Shown here in pieces: positions 24,115 to 33,605 of a DNA stretch of 64,000 bases (positions are counted from its first letter, which is position 1; the number at the start of each line of letters is the position of its first letter). The notes under the pieces are model-generated. The model was given only the letters and a program-made list of their open reading frames with translations, made no database searches and was not told where the DNA came from. The DNA comes from Candidatus Nitrosotenuis chungbukensis. GTDB lineage: Archaea; Thermoproteota; Nitrososphaeria; Nitrososphaerales; Nitrosopumilaceae. Both the position numbers and the translations under genes were made by a program. The DNA lies in NCBI RefSeq assembly GCF_000685395.1, contig NZ_AVSQ01000009.1, forward strand, positions 62,001 to 126,000, given 5' to 3'.

Positions 24115-26034
24115 TTATTTTGAAAAAGAAATTCCGTCACACGCCTCAATAAACCATTTTGGAAGATCATTTTTCTGGTGATATACCATTCTTTCTGCCT
24201 TTGAATCAAGAACATATGTCATTGCATAATCTTTCACATGCCTGACTGAACGTCCTGCCATTTGCAATAGCCTGAAAGCGGATTTCAAGTAATATCTACG
24301 GTGGTCAGGTTCTGAGTTGTAAATTTTCTTCATTCGCATATCGTCCATTGTGGGATAGTATGGCGCCTTTACAATAATCTGGAATCTACTCTCATCATCA
24401 GGCAAATTCACGCCAGACTCCAATCCTGGCGATATCAGGACAGAGTTCTTTGTGTTTCGGTGAAGCTCCAACGCCTCCCCTTTGTCTTGGCCTTTGTATA
24501 GCGGAAGCAGTCTTGTTTTTAAATGCGGTGCAATATTTTCCAAAATATAGTCCATTTGGGAATAACTCGTAAGCAGAATTACTCCACGTTGCTCCGATCT
24601 AATCTTCAAAATAGCCTCAATCTGTGATATGATTTTCTGTGGAAGAACCGACTCTGTATCGCCTGATTCTATATATTCAGTTTTGAGAAAAACAATTTTC
24701 CTATTTTCTTTTGGAATGTTGGAATCTTCATTGATAAAGAAAACCTCATCTTTTCTAAATCCGGTTTCCTTGCAGAATAATTCTAGATTTATTGTAGCTG
24801 ACATGAATAATGTAATGTCAAAATTTCCCGTAAGCTCATCCATAAACCAGTGTATGTGCCACGGTTTGATTGTGATTTCATCAAAATTATACGGGAGGTT
24901 TTTTCCTTGATCCTGTGTTTTTGACTGGATGTCGGTAATGATGTAGTTTTGATCAGATGACGACAGTCCCTTTTGTAGGATTTTCATTTTTGTAGTATAA
25001 TTCTTCAGCTCGTTTAGCACAAAATGGTTAATGTATCTGTGATCGTTTTCACAGTCAACATGTTCTTTACATTTTAGGAATTCCTTTGTCTTGATGTACT
25101 CTCGCACCTTACCGCAGGAAGTGCAGCCGTCTTTGATTTTGACGCCGTGTCTGATGCAGGAATAGTGTTTTTTGATATGATCCTCTGACTGTAAGAATAA
25201 TGTGTGCTCTGCACAGTTTTTCATGATAGATTCTCTTTTTTGAAACGTGTCTGAAAACGAATTTACATAATTTCTGATGCTGTCTATATTGGAATCAACT
25301 GAAAACTTGGGCATCTCTATTCCCAAAATTTCACCATAGAATCCGTTAAGATTGGTTGCAAGCTGATTTGCTAGCTCTTCGTCTAGCTCATGCGCCTCAT
25401 CACACACCAATAATTTTCTCTTTGGCATTTCTTCCCCTGATAACAAATGCGAAAGATATGATGCGTACGAATATGCAACAAAGCTTGATTTTTTTCCAAT
25501 CTCTATTTGGTCATAATACGGGCACTTTCTTGGAAGGTCGTCACCTGTTATTGTTTCAGCCATAGTTCCGCGCTTGAAAATCGTATATGATTCCGGCTGC
25601 GGTCTGTATGCACAGTCGTTACAGTAGCCTTGTGTGCAATCAAAAACTCGGTTTGACTGTTCACACAAAAACCGCTTTTTTCCCCGCACCGTATTAAAAA
25701 AGCCAAACTCATTTTTGTACTGGTCCTGCAAAAGAACAGTAGAAGTAAGAACAGTAGAAGACTTGAGATATAATGACAATGCGATCGCAATCCAGCTTTT
25801 CCCAGTACCTGTCGGGGCAGAAAGAAGAATTTTCTTGTAGCCTGATCCCATCGCATGCTGGATCTTTTTGATTATATCTCGCTGTTTCTGGGTCGGCTCC
25901 TTTCCCACATATTTTCCGACCAGATCCAGCGCGTCCATCAGGGAGAGTGGCTCATGCATACTTGCCTTTTTAAAATCTACATCAGAAACACTTGAACCAG
26001 TCCGTATTCTGTTGCCGTAAGAATCAAACTGCAT
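24115..26034 (-). CDS. XPD/DinG-like superfamily 2 helicase with Fe-S cysteines
   Basis: About 639 residues. Walker A APTGTGKS near residue 75 and the DEAH box in VCDEAHEL, with Q-x-x-GRSVR motif VI near the C-terminus (MAGRSVRHVKDYAM), mark an SF2 Rad3/XPD-type DNA helicase. Cysteines after motif Ia (CEQSNRVFDCTQGYCNDC and CPYYDQ) fit the iron-sulfur domain. A cysteine-rich insertion (CIRHGVKIKDGCTSCGK) near residue 255 is unusual. TTTTATAAAT at 26057-26066 lies 27 bases before ATG 26034, which favours this start over TTG 26046. Role: DNA repair or unwinding. Confidence 0.88.
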   Translation of the reverse strand: MQFDSYGNRIRTGSSVSDVDFKKASMHEPLSLMDALDLVGKYVGKEPTQKQRDIIKKIQHAMGSGYKKILLSAPTGTGKSWIAIALSLYLKSSTVLTSTVLLQDQYKNEFGFFNTVRGKKRFLCEQSNRVFDCTQGYCNDCAYRPQPESYTIFKRGTMAETITGDDLPRKCPYYDQIEIGKKSSFVAYSYASYLSHLLSGEEMPKRKLLVCDEAHELDEELANQLATNLNGFYGEILGIEMPKFSVDSNIDSIRNYVNSFSDTFQKRESIMKNCAEHTLFLQSEDHIKKHYSCIRHGVKIKDGCTSCGKVREYIKTKEFLKCKEHVDCENDHRYINHFVLNELKNYTTKMKILQKGLSSSDQNYIITDIQSKTQDQGKNLPYNFDEITIKPWHIHWFMDELTGNFDITLFMSATINLELFCKETGFRKDEVFFINEDSNIPKENRKIVFLKTEYIESGDTESVLPQKIISQIEAILKIRSEQRGVILLTSYSQMDYILENIAPHLKTRLLPLYKGQDKGEALELHRNTKNSVLISPGLESGVNLPDDESRFQIIVKAPYYPTMDDMRMKKIYNSEPDHRRYYLKSAFRLLQMAGRSVRHVKDYAMTYVLDSKAERMVYHQKNDLPKWFIEACDGISFSK

Positions 26035-26056
26035 TGATGAAAGCAAAAGCTGTTGT

Positions 26057-26066
26057 TTTATAAATC
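26057..26066 (-). promoter_or_regulatory. TATA-like box of the helicase gene
   Basis: On the minus strand ATTTATAAAA is centred about 27 bases before ATG 26034, consistent with a leaderless start at that codon. Confidence 0.45.
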
Positions 26067-26153
26067 TGGAGGCAAGAGAATCTCAGATTATTTTGTGACG
26101 AATTGCAGGTAATAACATAATAACCGTCATCACAAATCTAACGAATTCATAAT

Positions 26154-26345
26154 ATGCACATGTCAGAGCTAGGCAAAGTGGAAGAACGTCATGGTATTGA
26201 TATGAACTTTTACCTGTTACCATGTAAAGCCGAAACAGGATTGGGTTCAGACATATTACCACAGGGACTGCGGGAATGCACGCCTGTAGAGATCAGAAAC
26301 TCGGTCGCTGAAGCAGGAAGCTGTTATGGACTTGTCCTGCAGTAG
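26154..26345 (+). CDS. Small hypothetical protein, 61-63 residues
   Basis: ATG 26154 or 26160 to stop 26345. It contains two or three scattered cysteines (YLLPCKAETG, LRECTPVE, GSCYGLVLQ) and no membrane segment. I do not recognise it. It lies between the helicase gene and a second tiny cysteine-containing gene, just outside the accessory island. Confidence 0.45.
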   Translation: MHMSELGKVEERHGIDMNFYLLPCKAETGLGSDILPQGLRECTPVEIRNSVAEAGSCYGLVLQ

Positions 26346-26438
26346 TTCACAATTGTAGACTGCGTGATTTTTAGCTAACCACTAATCAATACTCAATCAA
26401 TGATACCGTTGATAAAGAATACAAACCATACTGGAATC

Positions 26439-26570
26439 ATGAAAGCAAAATTCAAAACATCCTGCGTCGAATGCGGCGACCAGATCTCACCGGGTAAAGA
26501 GATAGCTAAAAACGGATCAGGAACTTGGGTCCACAAGCACTGTGCACCAGAAGCACTAGAATTTGCCTAA
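26439..26570 (+). CDS. Small zinc-finger-like protein, 43 residues
   Basis: ATG 26439 to TAA 26570. CVECGDQISPGKEI...GTWVHKHC forms a C-x2-C...H-x2-C metal site, as in treble-clef or LIM-like single fingers (W-x-H-x2-C). An upstream in-frame ATG at 26400 would add 13 residues. Such short proteins are common in Nitrosopumilales; the function is unknown. It is the last gene before the integrase region. Confidence 0.6.
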   Translation: MKAKFKTSCVECGDQISPGKEIAKNGSGTWVHKHCAPEALEFA

Positions 26571-26598
26571 ATTTTTTCTAAACAGCTAAATCAATCAA

Positions 26599-26651
26599 TA
26601 TACAATGTATATTATATATAATGAATAAACATTATATATACAAAGTGTATA
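26599..26651. promoter_or_regulatory. Cluster of palindromes directly before the integrase start
   Basis: Two palindromes of the form TATACA-TGTATA occur at 26599-26611 (spacer of 1) and 26637-26651 (spacer of 3). Between them TATATATAATG (26613-26623) and CATTATATATA (26630-26640) form a perfect 11-base inverted repeat with a 6-base loop. The last palindrome touches ATG 26652. This looks like an operator for autoregulation, or recombinase arm sites. Confidence 0.5.
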
Positions 26652-27776
26652 ATGTATATTGTGCAAGCAAGCCAGGCGGATTTATTCCTAGATTCAGTTT
26701 ATGTGATGTCTCATAGTAGGAGCACGGTTATTTCGTATCGTCTATCAATCAAAGTCCTACGGGAATTTCTCAATGAAAGATATTCAATAGATGAGATACA
26801 ACTCATTGAGAAGGTCAAAAATGATGAGATTGACATCTATTCTTTTTTACGTGACCTTGTAGTGTATAGGGACAAAAAAGGCAACACTGCAAGAACTATC
26901 AGAACCTACATGAGTGGTATCAAAGGATATTTGCGATATCTGGGAATAAAAATAAGCACAGATGAATACAAACAGCTAGTAAAATCTCCTAGAATAGTCA
27001 CTGTACGAGATGAACCAATAACAAAGGAGATGATTGTACGTTTACTACATAATTCACCACCAAAGCTTCAGACAGCAATATTAGTTGCAGTTGCAAGCGG
27101 TATGAGAATTGGTGAAATTGTACAGTTACGATTATCCGATATTGATTTTAGATCTATTCCAACAAAGATCAAGATCAGATCAGACACTACAAAGACAAGA
27201 CAATCAAGGGAGACATTTATCACAGCAGAGGCCACAAAAGCACTCAAGGACTATCTGACAAGTAATTTTGGCTGGAAAGAAAATGAAAACAATTCTCATT
27301 TGTTGAATCAGATAATATTCTCAAGGACGATGAGCAATAAAATAAAGTACAAGCATCCTGAAAACGAGAAGAGCTGCGCACAGTTATGCCTGCAAAAGTC
27401 ATTGCAAACCCATGTTGAAAAGATCCCAGAACTTGATATGAGAAATGAGAACGGTCGTAAGACAATTCATTTTCATGGATTCCGCAAATACTTTAGGACA
27501 ACTGTAGGAAATGTTTGTGGAAGAGACTTTGCAGAAGCATTGATTGGTCATGGATTCTATATGGATACTTACTATGTCTTGTCAGAAGAACAGAAGAGAG
27601 AACTGTACTTGAAGGCAGAACCATATCTTACAATTTCTGATTTTAAAGCAGTTGAGCAAAACATCAAAGATCTATCTGAAAAGTATGTAAAGCTAGAGAA
27701 AGTGGTTAGTAATCTTCAAGACTATCTCAGGACAAACAGTATCGAAGTTCCTTCTTCAATTATATCATTGAATTAA
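26652..27776 (+). CDS. Tyrosine recombinase (integrase)
   Basis: 374 residues. An N-terminal SAM-like core-binding domain (about 5-110) precedes the catalytic domain, which has R151 in SGMRIGEIVQL, HGFR (H275, R278) and H300 in IGHGFYMDTYY with the nucleophilic tyrosine at 307 or 308. A C-terminal coiled-coil tail (about 330-365, VEQNIKDLSEKYVKLEKVVSNL) is an addition to the minimal fold. An insert between R151 and H275 is rich in polar residues. It most likely moved the island; the gene stands at its left edge behind a palindrome cluster. Confidence 0.92.
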   Translation: MYIVQASQADLFLDSVYVMSHSRSTVISYRLSIKVLREFLNERYSIDEIQLIEKVKNDEIDIYSFLRDLVVYRDKKGNTARTIRTYMSGIKGYLRYLGIKISTDEYKQLVKSPRIVTVRDEPITKEMIVRLLHNSPPKLQTAILVAVASGMRIGEIVQLRLSDIDFRSIPTKIKIRSDTTKTRQSRETFITAEATKALKDYLTSNFGWKENENNSHLLNQIIFSRTMSNKIKYKHPENEKSCAQLCLQKSLQTHVEKIPELDMRNENGRKTIHFHGFRKYFRTTVGNVCGRDFAEALIGHGFYMDTYYVLSEEQKRELYLKAEPYLTISDFKAVEQNIKDLSEKYVKLEKVVSNLQDYLRTNSIEVPSSIISLN

Positions 27777-27777
27777 A

Positions 27778-28020
27778 TTGACAGTTGAAAAAGCTATTAG
27801 GATTTTGGATTCATTGATTAAAATCAGAAAAGAAGGTTTAGATCGATTGAAGGAAATGACAAAAGATTGGGAATTAGATTCTACGAGCCTAGAACAATCT
27901 ATTATTAATTTACTTGAACAGGAAATAGAAGTTTCTCAATTTTTACAAAAAGAAATCCAAACACCTTCAATCATAAAAAATAATTCTAAATTGATACATA
28001 ATAGGAAGAAAACTAAATGA
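27778..28020 (+). CDS. Small coiled-coil protein, 80 residues
   Basis: TTG 27778, starting directly after the integrase stop. Charged amphipathic helices throughout (LDSLIKIRKEGLDRLKEMTKDWE, QSIINLLEQEIEVSQFLQKEIQ) and a basic tail (IHNRKKTK). Probably a helical adaptor. The position, one base after the integrase stop, suggests cotranscription and perhaps a partner of the recombinase (such as a directionality factor); this is a guess from position only. Confidence 0.55.
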   Translation: MTVEKAIRILDSLIKIRKEGLDRLKEMTKDWELDSTSLEQSIINLLEQEIEVSQFLQKEIQTPSIIKNNSKLIHNRKKTK

Positions 28021-28117
28021 TGCGTTATTCACTTTGTAATTTATATCGAAATTTATGCCTGAAAATAACTGAAAATAGAAGATCAGTTTTAAGTCATATT
28101 ATTTTTATTCATAATAA

Positions 28118-30655
28118 TTGGCAAAAATTAGAAGAAAAAAATCATCAAAAAAAGCCAAAAATATTCCAATTGAAGGAACTCAGCCAAGTGATAAAATTAA
28201 ACAATATTTTCATAATTATACGAAACGAGTCAATAACCCGCCAGTGGGTTTAGTTACACCTGAAACAGATATGGAATTACCAACAAAACACTATTCTTAT
28301 GATCCTCATCTAGATCCACAGCTTATTTGGGCCGGTAAAAAAGAACATAATAATTTTGAAGTAGATACAGTTTCTCTTCATGTTCATGAAAGAATTGATC
28401 CAATGACGATTATTGAGAAAGTCCTTAAACACCCGAGAAGTGAATATGTTCAGAGAACATTATTTCCATTTTTTGGTTCTCCTGAAAATAATCCACCATT
28501 AAGGGAAGCAATCGAATTTTACAAACATGATCAAAGTTGGTCCAATCGACTAATTGCAGGAGATTCACGGATAGTAATGAACTCATTATTGGAAAAAGAA
28601 GGCATGAAAGAAAAAATACAAATGATCTACATCGATCCTCCATATGGTATCAAATATGGTTCCAATTTCCAACCCTTTGTAAATAAAAAAAATGTAGTAG
28701 ATGGAAAGGATGAGGACCTTACTCAAGAACCAGAAACAATTAGGGCATTTCGGGATACTTGGGAACTTGGAATCCATTCATACTTAACATATCTCCGTGA
28801 TCGTTTATTGCTAGCACGTGAATTGCTTACGGAATCAGGTTCAATCTTTGTGCAAATTAGTGATGAGAATGTACATCATGTACGAGAACTGATGGATGAG
28901 GTATTTCAGGCAAATAATTTTGTTAGTCTTATTGTGATTAGAACTAGGAGTACATCTACAAGTAAATTTGTTTCTACTCTAAATGACTATATTGTTTGGT
29001 ATGCAAAGAATATTGAACAATTAAAATATCACCAATTGTACGAAGAAAAAGAAGCTGATTATTCTAGATTTTGCTTTGCAGAGATAAAAGAGAAAATAAT
29101 TAATGTCAACACCTTTGATGAAAATGAAAGAAAAAAACTTAACCCTTTTTCAAGTAGTAGTCTAAACTCAACAACAGGCGGAACATCTTCAAATATAGGT
29201 TTTAACTATAAAGGTAAAACCTATTTTCCTGCACCTGGAAGAAGTTGGCGTTGTTCAATTGAAGGATTAGAAAAATTAGCAAAAAACGATAGGATTTTTG
29301 TACAAGGTAATAACATTCGTTACAAGTACTATTATGATGATTTTCCATTTACTCCACTAACAAACCTATGGATTGAACAAATATCAGAACAAAACAAAAT
29401 ATTTGTGGTTCAAACAGGAACCGAAGCTATTCGTCGCTGTATGCTAATGACAACGGATCCAAGCGATCTTGTATTCGACCCTACTTGTGGCTCAGGTACA
29501 ACTGCATTTACCGCTGAAAAATGGGGACGACGATGGATTACATGTGACTCATCAAGAGTAGCGATTACTCTGGCAAAACAACGTCTTATGACATCTTTGT
29601 TTGATTACTATGAATTTGCTCATCCAAATGAGGGTTCAAGATCTGGTTTCAAATACAAAACAGTGCCGCATATTACCTTAAAATCAATTGCAAACAATGA
29701 ACTACCACCGCAAGAAATACTATATGATCACCCATTAATAGATAAAACAAAAACTAGAGTTACAGGTCCATTTACAGTAGAAGCTGTTCCATCACCAATT
29801 GTTAAATCATTTGACTCTGATCCAAAATTAGAGTCTGAAATAGATATCTCATTATCTCGTGTTGGTGAAACGCTACGTCAAGATGAATGGAGAAACGAAC
29901 TTCTAAAAACAGGAATCCGCGGTAAGAGTGGCCAAAAAATTGAATTTAGTAGAGCAGAAATACTTTCTGGAACACAATGGTTACAGGTAGATGCAGAAAC
30001 AAAAGAAAAAGAACCAAAACGAGTAGTTGTATCATTTGGACCAGAATATGCACCTTTAGAACAAAGACAAGTATCTCTTGCTATTGATGAGGCACAAAAA
30101 CTTGTACCTAAACCAAAAATCATTGTTTTTGCAGCCTTTCAATTTGATCCCGAAGCAGCAAAGGATATTGATGAACTCAATTGGCCTGGTGTGACTATCT
30201 TAAAAGTTCAAATGAATGCAGATCTACTCACTGGAGATCTTAAAAAGGAAAGATCTAACAATGAATCATTTTGGCTAATGGGACAACCCGATGTTGAATT
30301 AAAGAAAGATCAAGATAACAAATATGTTGTAGAAGTTAATGGTTTTGACTACTATAACACTAAAACAGGTGAAATTGAATCCGGCGATTCTTCACGAATA
30401 TCCATGTGGATGCTTGATACTGATTATGATGGAAGAAGTTTGTATCCACAACAAGTTTTCTTCCCAATGTCGAGAGCTACTGATGTGTGGGGCAAGTTAG
30501 GAAAAACTCTCAAAACAGAAATCAATGAAGAATTACTTGAACAATATAGTGGTACAATATCATTACCATTTATTCCAGGTGCAAATAAGCAAATGGCAGT
30601 AAAAATCATTGACGATCGCGGTATTGAGTCATTAAGAATTCTACAGGTTGAATAA
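28118..30655 (+). CDS. mod: Type III-like DNA methyltransferase (Mod subunit)
   Basis: 845 residues from TTG. The adenine N6-methyltransferase motifs are in beta-class order: the catalytic DPPYG near residue 172 (YIDPPYGIKYGSNFQ) and the SAM-binding DPTCGSGTTAF near residue 454. The N-terminal NNPPVGLVTPETDM, YDPHLDPQLIWAGKKEHNNFEV and VSLHVHERIDP match the large Mod proteins that pair with BPTD_3080-type Res, as I remember them. It is longer than classic Mod (about 650), with a long C-terminal extension, probably target recognition. Stop and res start overlap by one base. Confidence 0.9.
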   Translation: MAKIRRKKSSKKAKNIPIEGTQPSDKIKQYFHNYTKRVNNPPVGLVTPETDMELPTKHYSYDPHLDPQLIWAGKKEHNNFEVDTVSLHVHERIDPMTIIEKVLKHPRSEYVQRTLFPFFGSPENNPPLREAIEFYKHDQSWSNRLIAGDSRIVMNSLLEKEGMKEKIQMIYIDPPYGIKYGSNFQPFVNKKNVVDGKDEDLTQEPETIRAFRDTWELGIHSYLTYLRDRLLLARELLTESGSIFVQISDENVHHVRELMDEVFQANNFVSLIVIRTRSTSTSKFVSTLNDYIVWYAKNIEQLKYHQLYEEKEADYSRFCFAEIKEKIINVNTFDENERKKLNPFSSSSLNSTTGGTSSNIGFNYKGKTYFPAPGRSWRCSIEGLEKLAKNDRIFVQGNNIRYKYYYDDFPFTPLTNLWIEQISEQNKIFVVQTGTEAIRRCMLMTTDPSDLVFDPTCGSGTTAFTAEKWGRRWITCDSSRVAITLAKQRLMTSLFDYYEFAHPNEGSRSGFKYKTVPHITLKSIANNELPPQEILYDHPLIDKTKTRVTGPFTVEAVPSPIVKSFDSDPKLESEIDISLSRVGETLRQDEWRNELLKTGIRGKSGQKIEFSRAEILSGTQWLQVDAETKEKEPKRVVVSFGPEYAPLEQRQVSLAIDEAQKLVPKPKIIVFAAFQFDPEAAKDIDELNWPGVTILKVQMNADLLTGDLKKERSNNESFWLMGQPDVELKKDQDNKYVVEVNGFDYYNTKTGEIESGDSSRISMWMLDTDYDGRSLYPQQVFFPMSRATDVWGKLGKTLKTEINEELLEQYSGTISLPFIPGANKQMAVKIIDDRGIESLRILQVE

Positions 30656-33567
30656 TGTCACAGATTGATCATTTAATAATTAATAGTCCATTTGAGGAAC
30701 CAAAATCTCATTGGAAATACGATCGAGAAAAACGTAAATTTGTTTTGGAACAAGGACGAAGACCTGCAGGCTATCTTGTAGCGTCTAAAGATTCTAAATC
30801 GTTTGATGATCCAGGAGAATTTCGTGAATTACCGCTAGTTAACCAAATTAGAAATCGCGTTGATGATTGGAGAAAAAATGGTTATTCTAACGTTACGGGA
30901 ATCACAAAACGATTGTTAGAATTTTGGAACGATCCGCAAGAAAGAACTAATCCATTCTTTTTTTGTCAATTAGAAGCCATTGAAACCATAATCTGGTTAA
31001 CTGAAGCTACAGACAACGAAAAACAAGGAATTTTCATTCCTTCAGATGGAGGTCCTTTTCAAAGAATCTGCTCAAAGATGGCCACAGGTTCTGGCAAAAC
31101 TATGGTCATGGGAATGTTAACTGCATGGCAAATTCTTAACAAAGTTACTTATCCGACAGATACTAGATTCTCAAAAAACATTCTTGTAATTGCACCAGGT
31201 TTAACCGTAAAAAATCGACTAGAAGTTCTAAAGCCATCCGTAGATGATAGTGTCTACATACAGTTCAGAATAGTGCCTGATTCTTTGTTTGATAAATTAA
31301 GGCAAGGCCGTGTTGTAGTACATAATTGGCATACTCTAATGCCATTGGAGGCAAGTAAACGAAGTGTTGTCAAAAAAGGGAGAGAAAGTAACGAAGCATT
31401 CACAAGAAGAATTCTTGGTGAAATGTCATCTGCAACAAACATCACCGTAATAAATGATGAAGCACATCACGCATGGAGAATAAAACCAGAAATTCAATTG
31501 GATGCTGATGAAGAAATTATTGAAGAAGCTACACGATGGATGGAAGGACTAGACAAAATTCATGCTACCAGAAATATTTCAAAGTGCTACGATCTTTCTG
31601 CTACTCCATTTATACCATCAGGAAAAAATGTATCAGAAGAACTTCTCTTTGAATGGGTTGTTTCAGATTTTTCTCTTAATGATGCTATTGAATCTGGTTT
31701 GGTAAAAACTCCAAGAATTGCAATTCGAGATGATAGTGGAAAATTCAGTAAAGATTATCGTTCAAGATTTTATCATATCTACAAAGATCCTGATGTCAAA
31801 GAAGATATCAACAGAAGGGCAAAACCCGAAGAACCACTGCCAGATTTAATAAAAAATGCATATTACTTATTAGGAGAAGATTGGCTTGCAACAAAGAAAA
31901 AATGGGACGAAAATAAATCGCAAGTTCCTCCAGTCATGATCACCGTATGCAACAGAACCGAGACAGCTGCTAGAATAAAATTCTCTTTTGAAAACAAAAA
32001 ATTTGAATTAGAAGAACTTACTGATCCTACAAAAATCCTTCATATTGATTCCAAAGTTCTCAAAGCCGCTGAGGAAAAGGAATCCATAGAAAAAGATAAC
32101 ACGACAGATTCAGAAAATGATACAAAAATATCTAGTAAGTCTAAAGAGGAAGAATTACGTGAAAAAGTAGACACTGTAGGGAAAATAGGCAAACCTGGAG
32201 AACAAATTCAGAATATTATCGCAGTTTCGATGCTTTCTGAAGGCTGGGATGCAAGAACCGTTACTCAGATTATGGGTTTGAGAGCCTTTACCAGTCAATT
32301 ATTATGTGAACAAGTAGTAGGTAGAGGACTTAGAAGAACTTCATATGAAATTAATCCAGAAACAGGCTTTTTTGATCCTGAGTATGTGAATATTTTTGGT
32401 GTGCCGTTTACCTTTTTACCGCATGAAGGAAGTACTGATGCACCTCCACCACCTCCATCACCACAAACAAGAATTGAAGCGGATTCCGACAAAATAGAAC
32501 ACAAAATTTCATGGCCTAACGTTGATCGAATAGAACGAGTTTACTCTCCAAAATTATCCCTTGATTGGAGTAAAGTAAAAACATTAGAACTCAGACCTGA
32601 CGAAGTAAGTGTTACCGTAGATATGGCACAAGTAATAGATGGAAAACCTGCAATTGACAAAATGTCCGATATTGATCTTGAAAAATTAGGAAAGAAAGTT
32701 AGAATGCAGTGGTTAATCTTTCATGCCGCAAGAGATGTTTATGATAATTTTAACCATGAATGGAAAGGAAACAAAGAAGAACTAATGTTACAACTAGTAA
32801 ATCTTGTTGAAGGATTTATCAAGTCTGGAAAAATCCAAGTCTTGAATATTTTAGAAAGTGAAGAATTACGAAAGCGACTCACTATTGCATTTAATATGAC
32901 AAAAGTAGCCCAGCATATTTTTGAAGCAATAAAATTTGAAAACACAGAAAAACGAACACTAGTATTCAACAAAGAAAAGCCAATCAAATCAACATCAGAC
33001 ATGCAACCTTGGTACACCAAAAAACCAAATGAGTGGACCAAAAAATCCCATATCAGCCATGCTGTACACGATAGTCGATGGGAGATGAGTACTGCTTATG
33101 AGCTCGAACGAAATTCTGAGGTTGAATCTTGGGCAAAAAATGACCACATTGGATTTGAAATACAATATGTGTACAATGGTACAGTTCACAAGTATTATCC
33201 AGATTATCTGATTCGACTTGCTAATGGAGTTACACTTGTTTTAGAAATCAAAGGTGAAGATTCGCAACAAAACCAAGCAAAAAGGAAGGCGCTTGATGAA
33301 TGGATAAATGCCGTAAATGAAGATGGCAGATTTGGCACTTGGGTATGGGATGTAGCCTTTGGTCCGTCGGAAGTAAAACCAAAAATTACACAACACTCAA
33401 AGATGGAAGTCAAAAGTGAAATTAACGCAAAATGTCCTGTATGTAGCAAAGTAGCTAATTCAAGAGAACAAATTGACACCATGTTTGGTTTTAGAAACAT
33501 GGATGGAATAGTACGACCTCAATCATGGTGTAGAGATTGTCGCAAAAACAAAAAAGTGACTGTTTGA
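30655..33567 (+). CDS. res: Type III-like restriction endonuclease (Res helicase-nuclease)
   Basis: 970 residues. SF2 helicase motifs: Walker A MATGSGKTM at 142-150, DEAH near 268 (INDEAHHAW), LSATPF near 313, motif VI QVVGRGLRR near 560. The C-terminal PD-(D/E)xK nuclease is visible as YYPDYLIRLANGVTLVLEIKGED near 845-868. A four-cysteine ribbon (CPVCSK...CRDC) closes the protein. It cleaves DNA lacking the Mod mark after translocation or switching by ATP. The start overlaps the mod stop (ATGTC in TAATGTC), showing tight coupling. Confidence 0.92.
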   Translation: MSQIDHLIINSPFEEPKSHWKYDREKRKFVLEQGRRPAGYLVASKDSKSFDDPGEFRELPLVNQIRNRVDDWRKNGYSNVTGITKRLLEFWNDPQERTNPFFFCQLEAIETIIWLTEATDNEKQGIFIPSDGGPFQRICSKMATGSGKTMVMGMLTAWQILNKVTYPTDTRFSKNILVIAPGLTVKNRLEVLKPSVDDSVYIQFRIVPDSLFDKLRQGRVVVHNWHTLMPLEASKRSVVKKGRESNEAFTRRILGEMSSATNITVINDEAHHAWRIKPEIQLDADEEIIEEATRWMEGLDKIHATRNISKCYDLSATPFIPSGKNVSEELLFEWVVSDFSLNDAIESGLVKTPRIAIRDDSGKFSKDYRSRFYHIYKDPDVKEDINRRAKPEEPLPDLIKNAYYLLGEDWLATKKKWDENKSQVPPVMITVCNRTETAARIKFSFENKKFELEELTDPTKILHIDSKVLKAAEEKESIEKDNTTDSENDTKISSKSKEEELREKVDTVGKIGKPGEQIQNIIAVSMLSEGWDARTVTQIMGLRAFTSQLLCEQVVGRGLRRTSYEINPETGFFDPEYVNIFGVPFTFLPHEGSTDAPPPPPSPQTRIEADSDKIEHKISWPNVDRIERVYSPKLSLDWSKVKTLELRPDEVSVTVDMAQVIDGKPAIDKMSDIDLEKLGKKVRMQWLIFHAARDVYDNFNHEWKGNKEELMLQLVNLVEGFIKSGKIQVLNILESEELRKRLTIAFNMTKVAQHIFEAIKFENTEKRTLVFNKEKPIKSTSDMQPWYTKKPNEWTKKSHISHAVHDSRWEMSTAYELERNSEVESWAKNDHIGFEIQYVYNGTVHKYYPDYLIRLANGVTLVLEIKGEDSQQNQAKRKALDEWINAVNEDGRFGTWVWDVAFGPSEVKPKITQHSKMEVKSEINAKCPVCSKVANSREQIDTMFGFRNMDGIVRPQSWCRDCRKNKKVTV

Positions 33568-33605
33568 CAGAAAAAACTATAACAAATTACTAGTGTTAAC
33601 TTGAT

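Noticed and set aside
28017-28253. 78-codon frame overlapping the beginning of mod
   Set aside because: Most of it lies inside the mod frame, which carries the conserved family N-terminus (NNPPVGLVTPETD) and is the stronger candidate.
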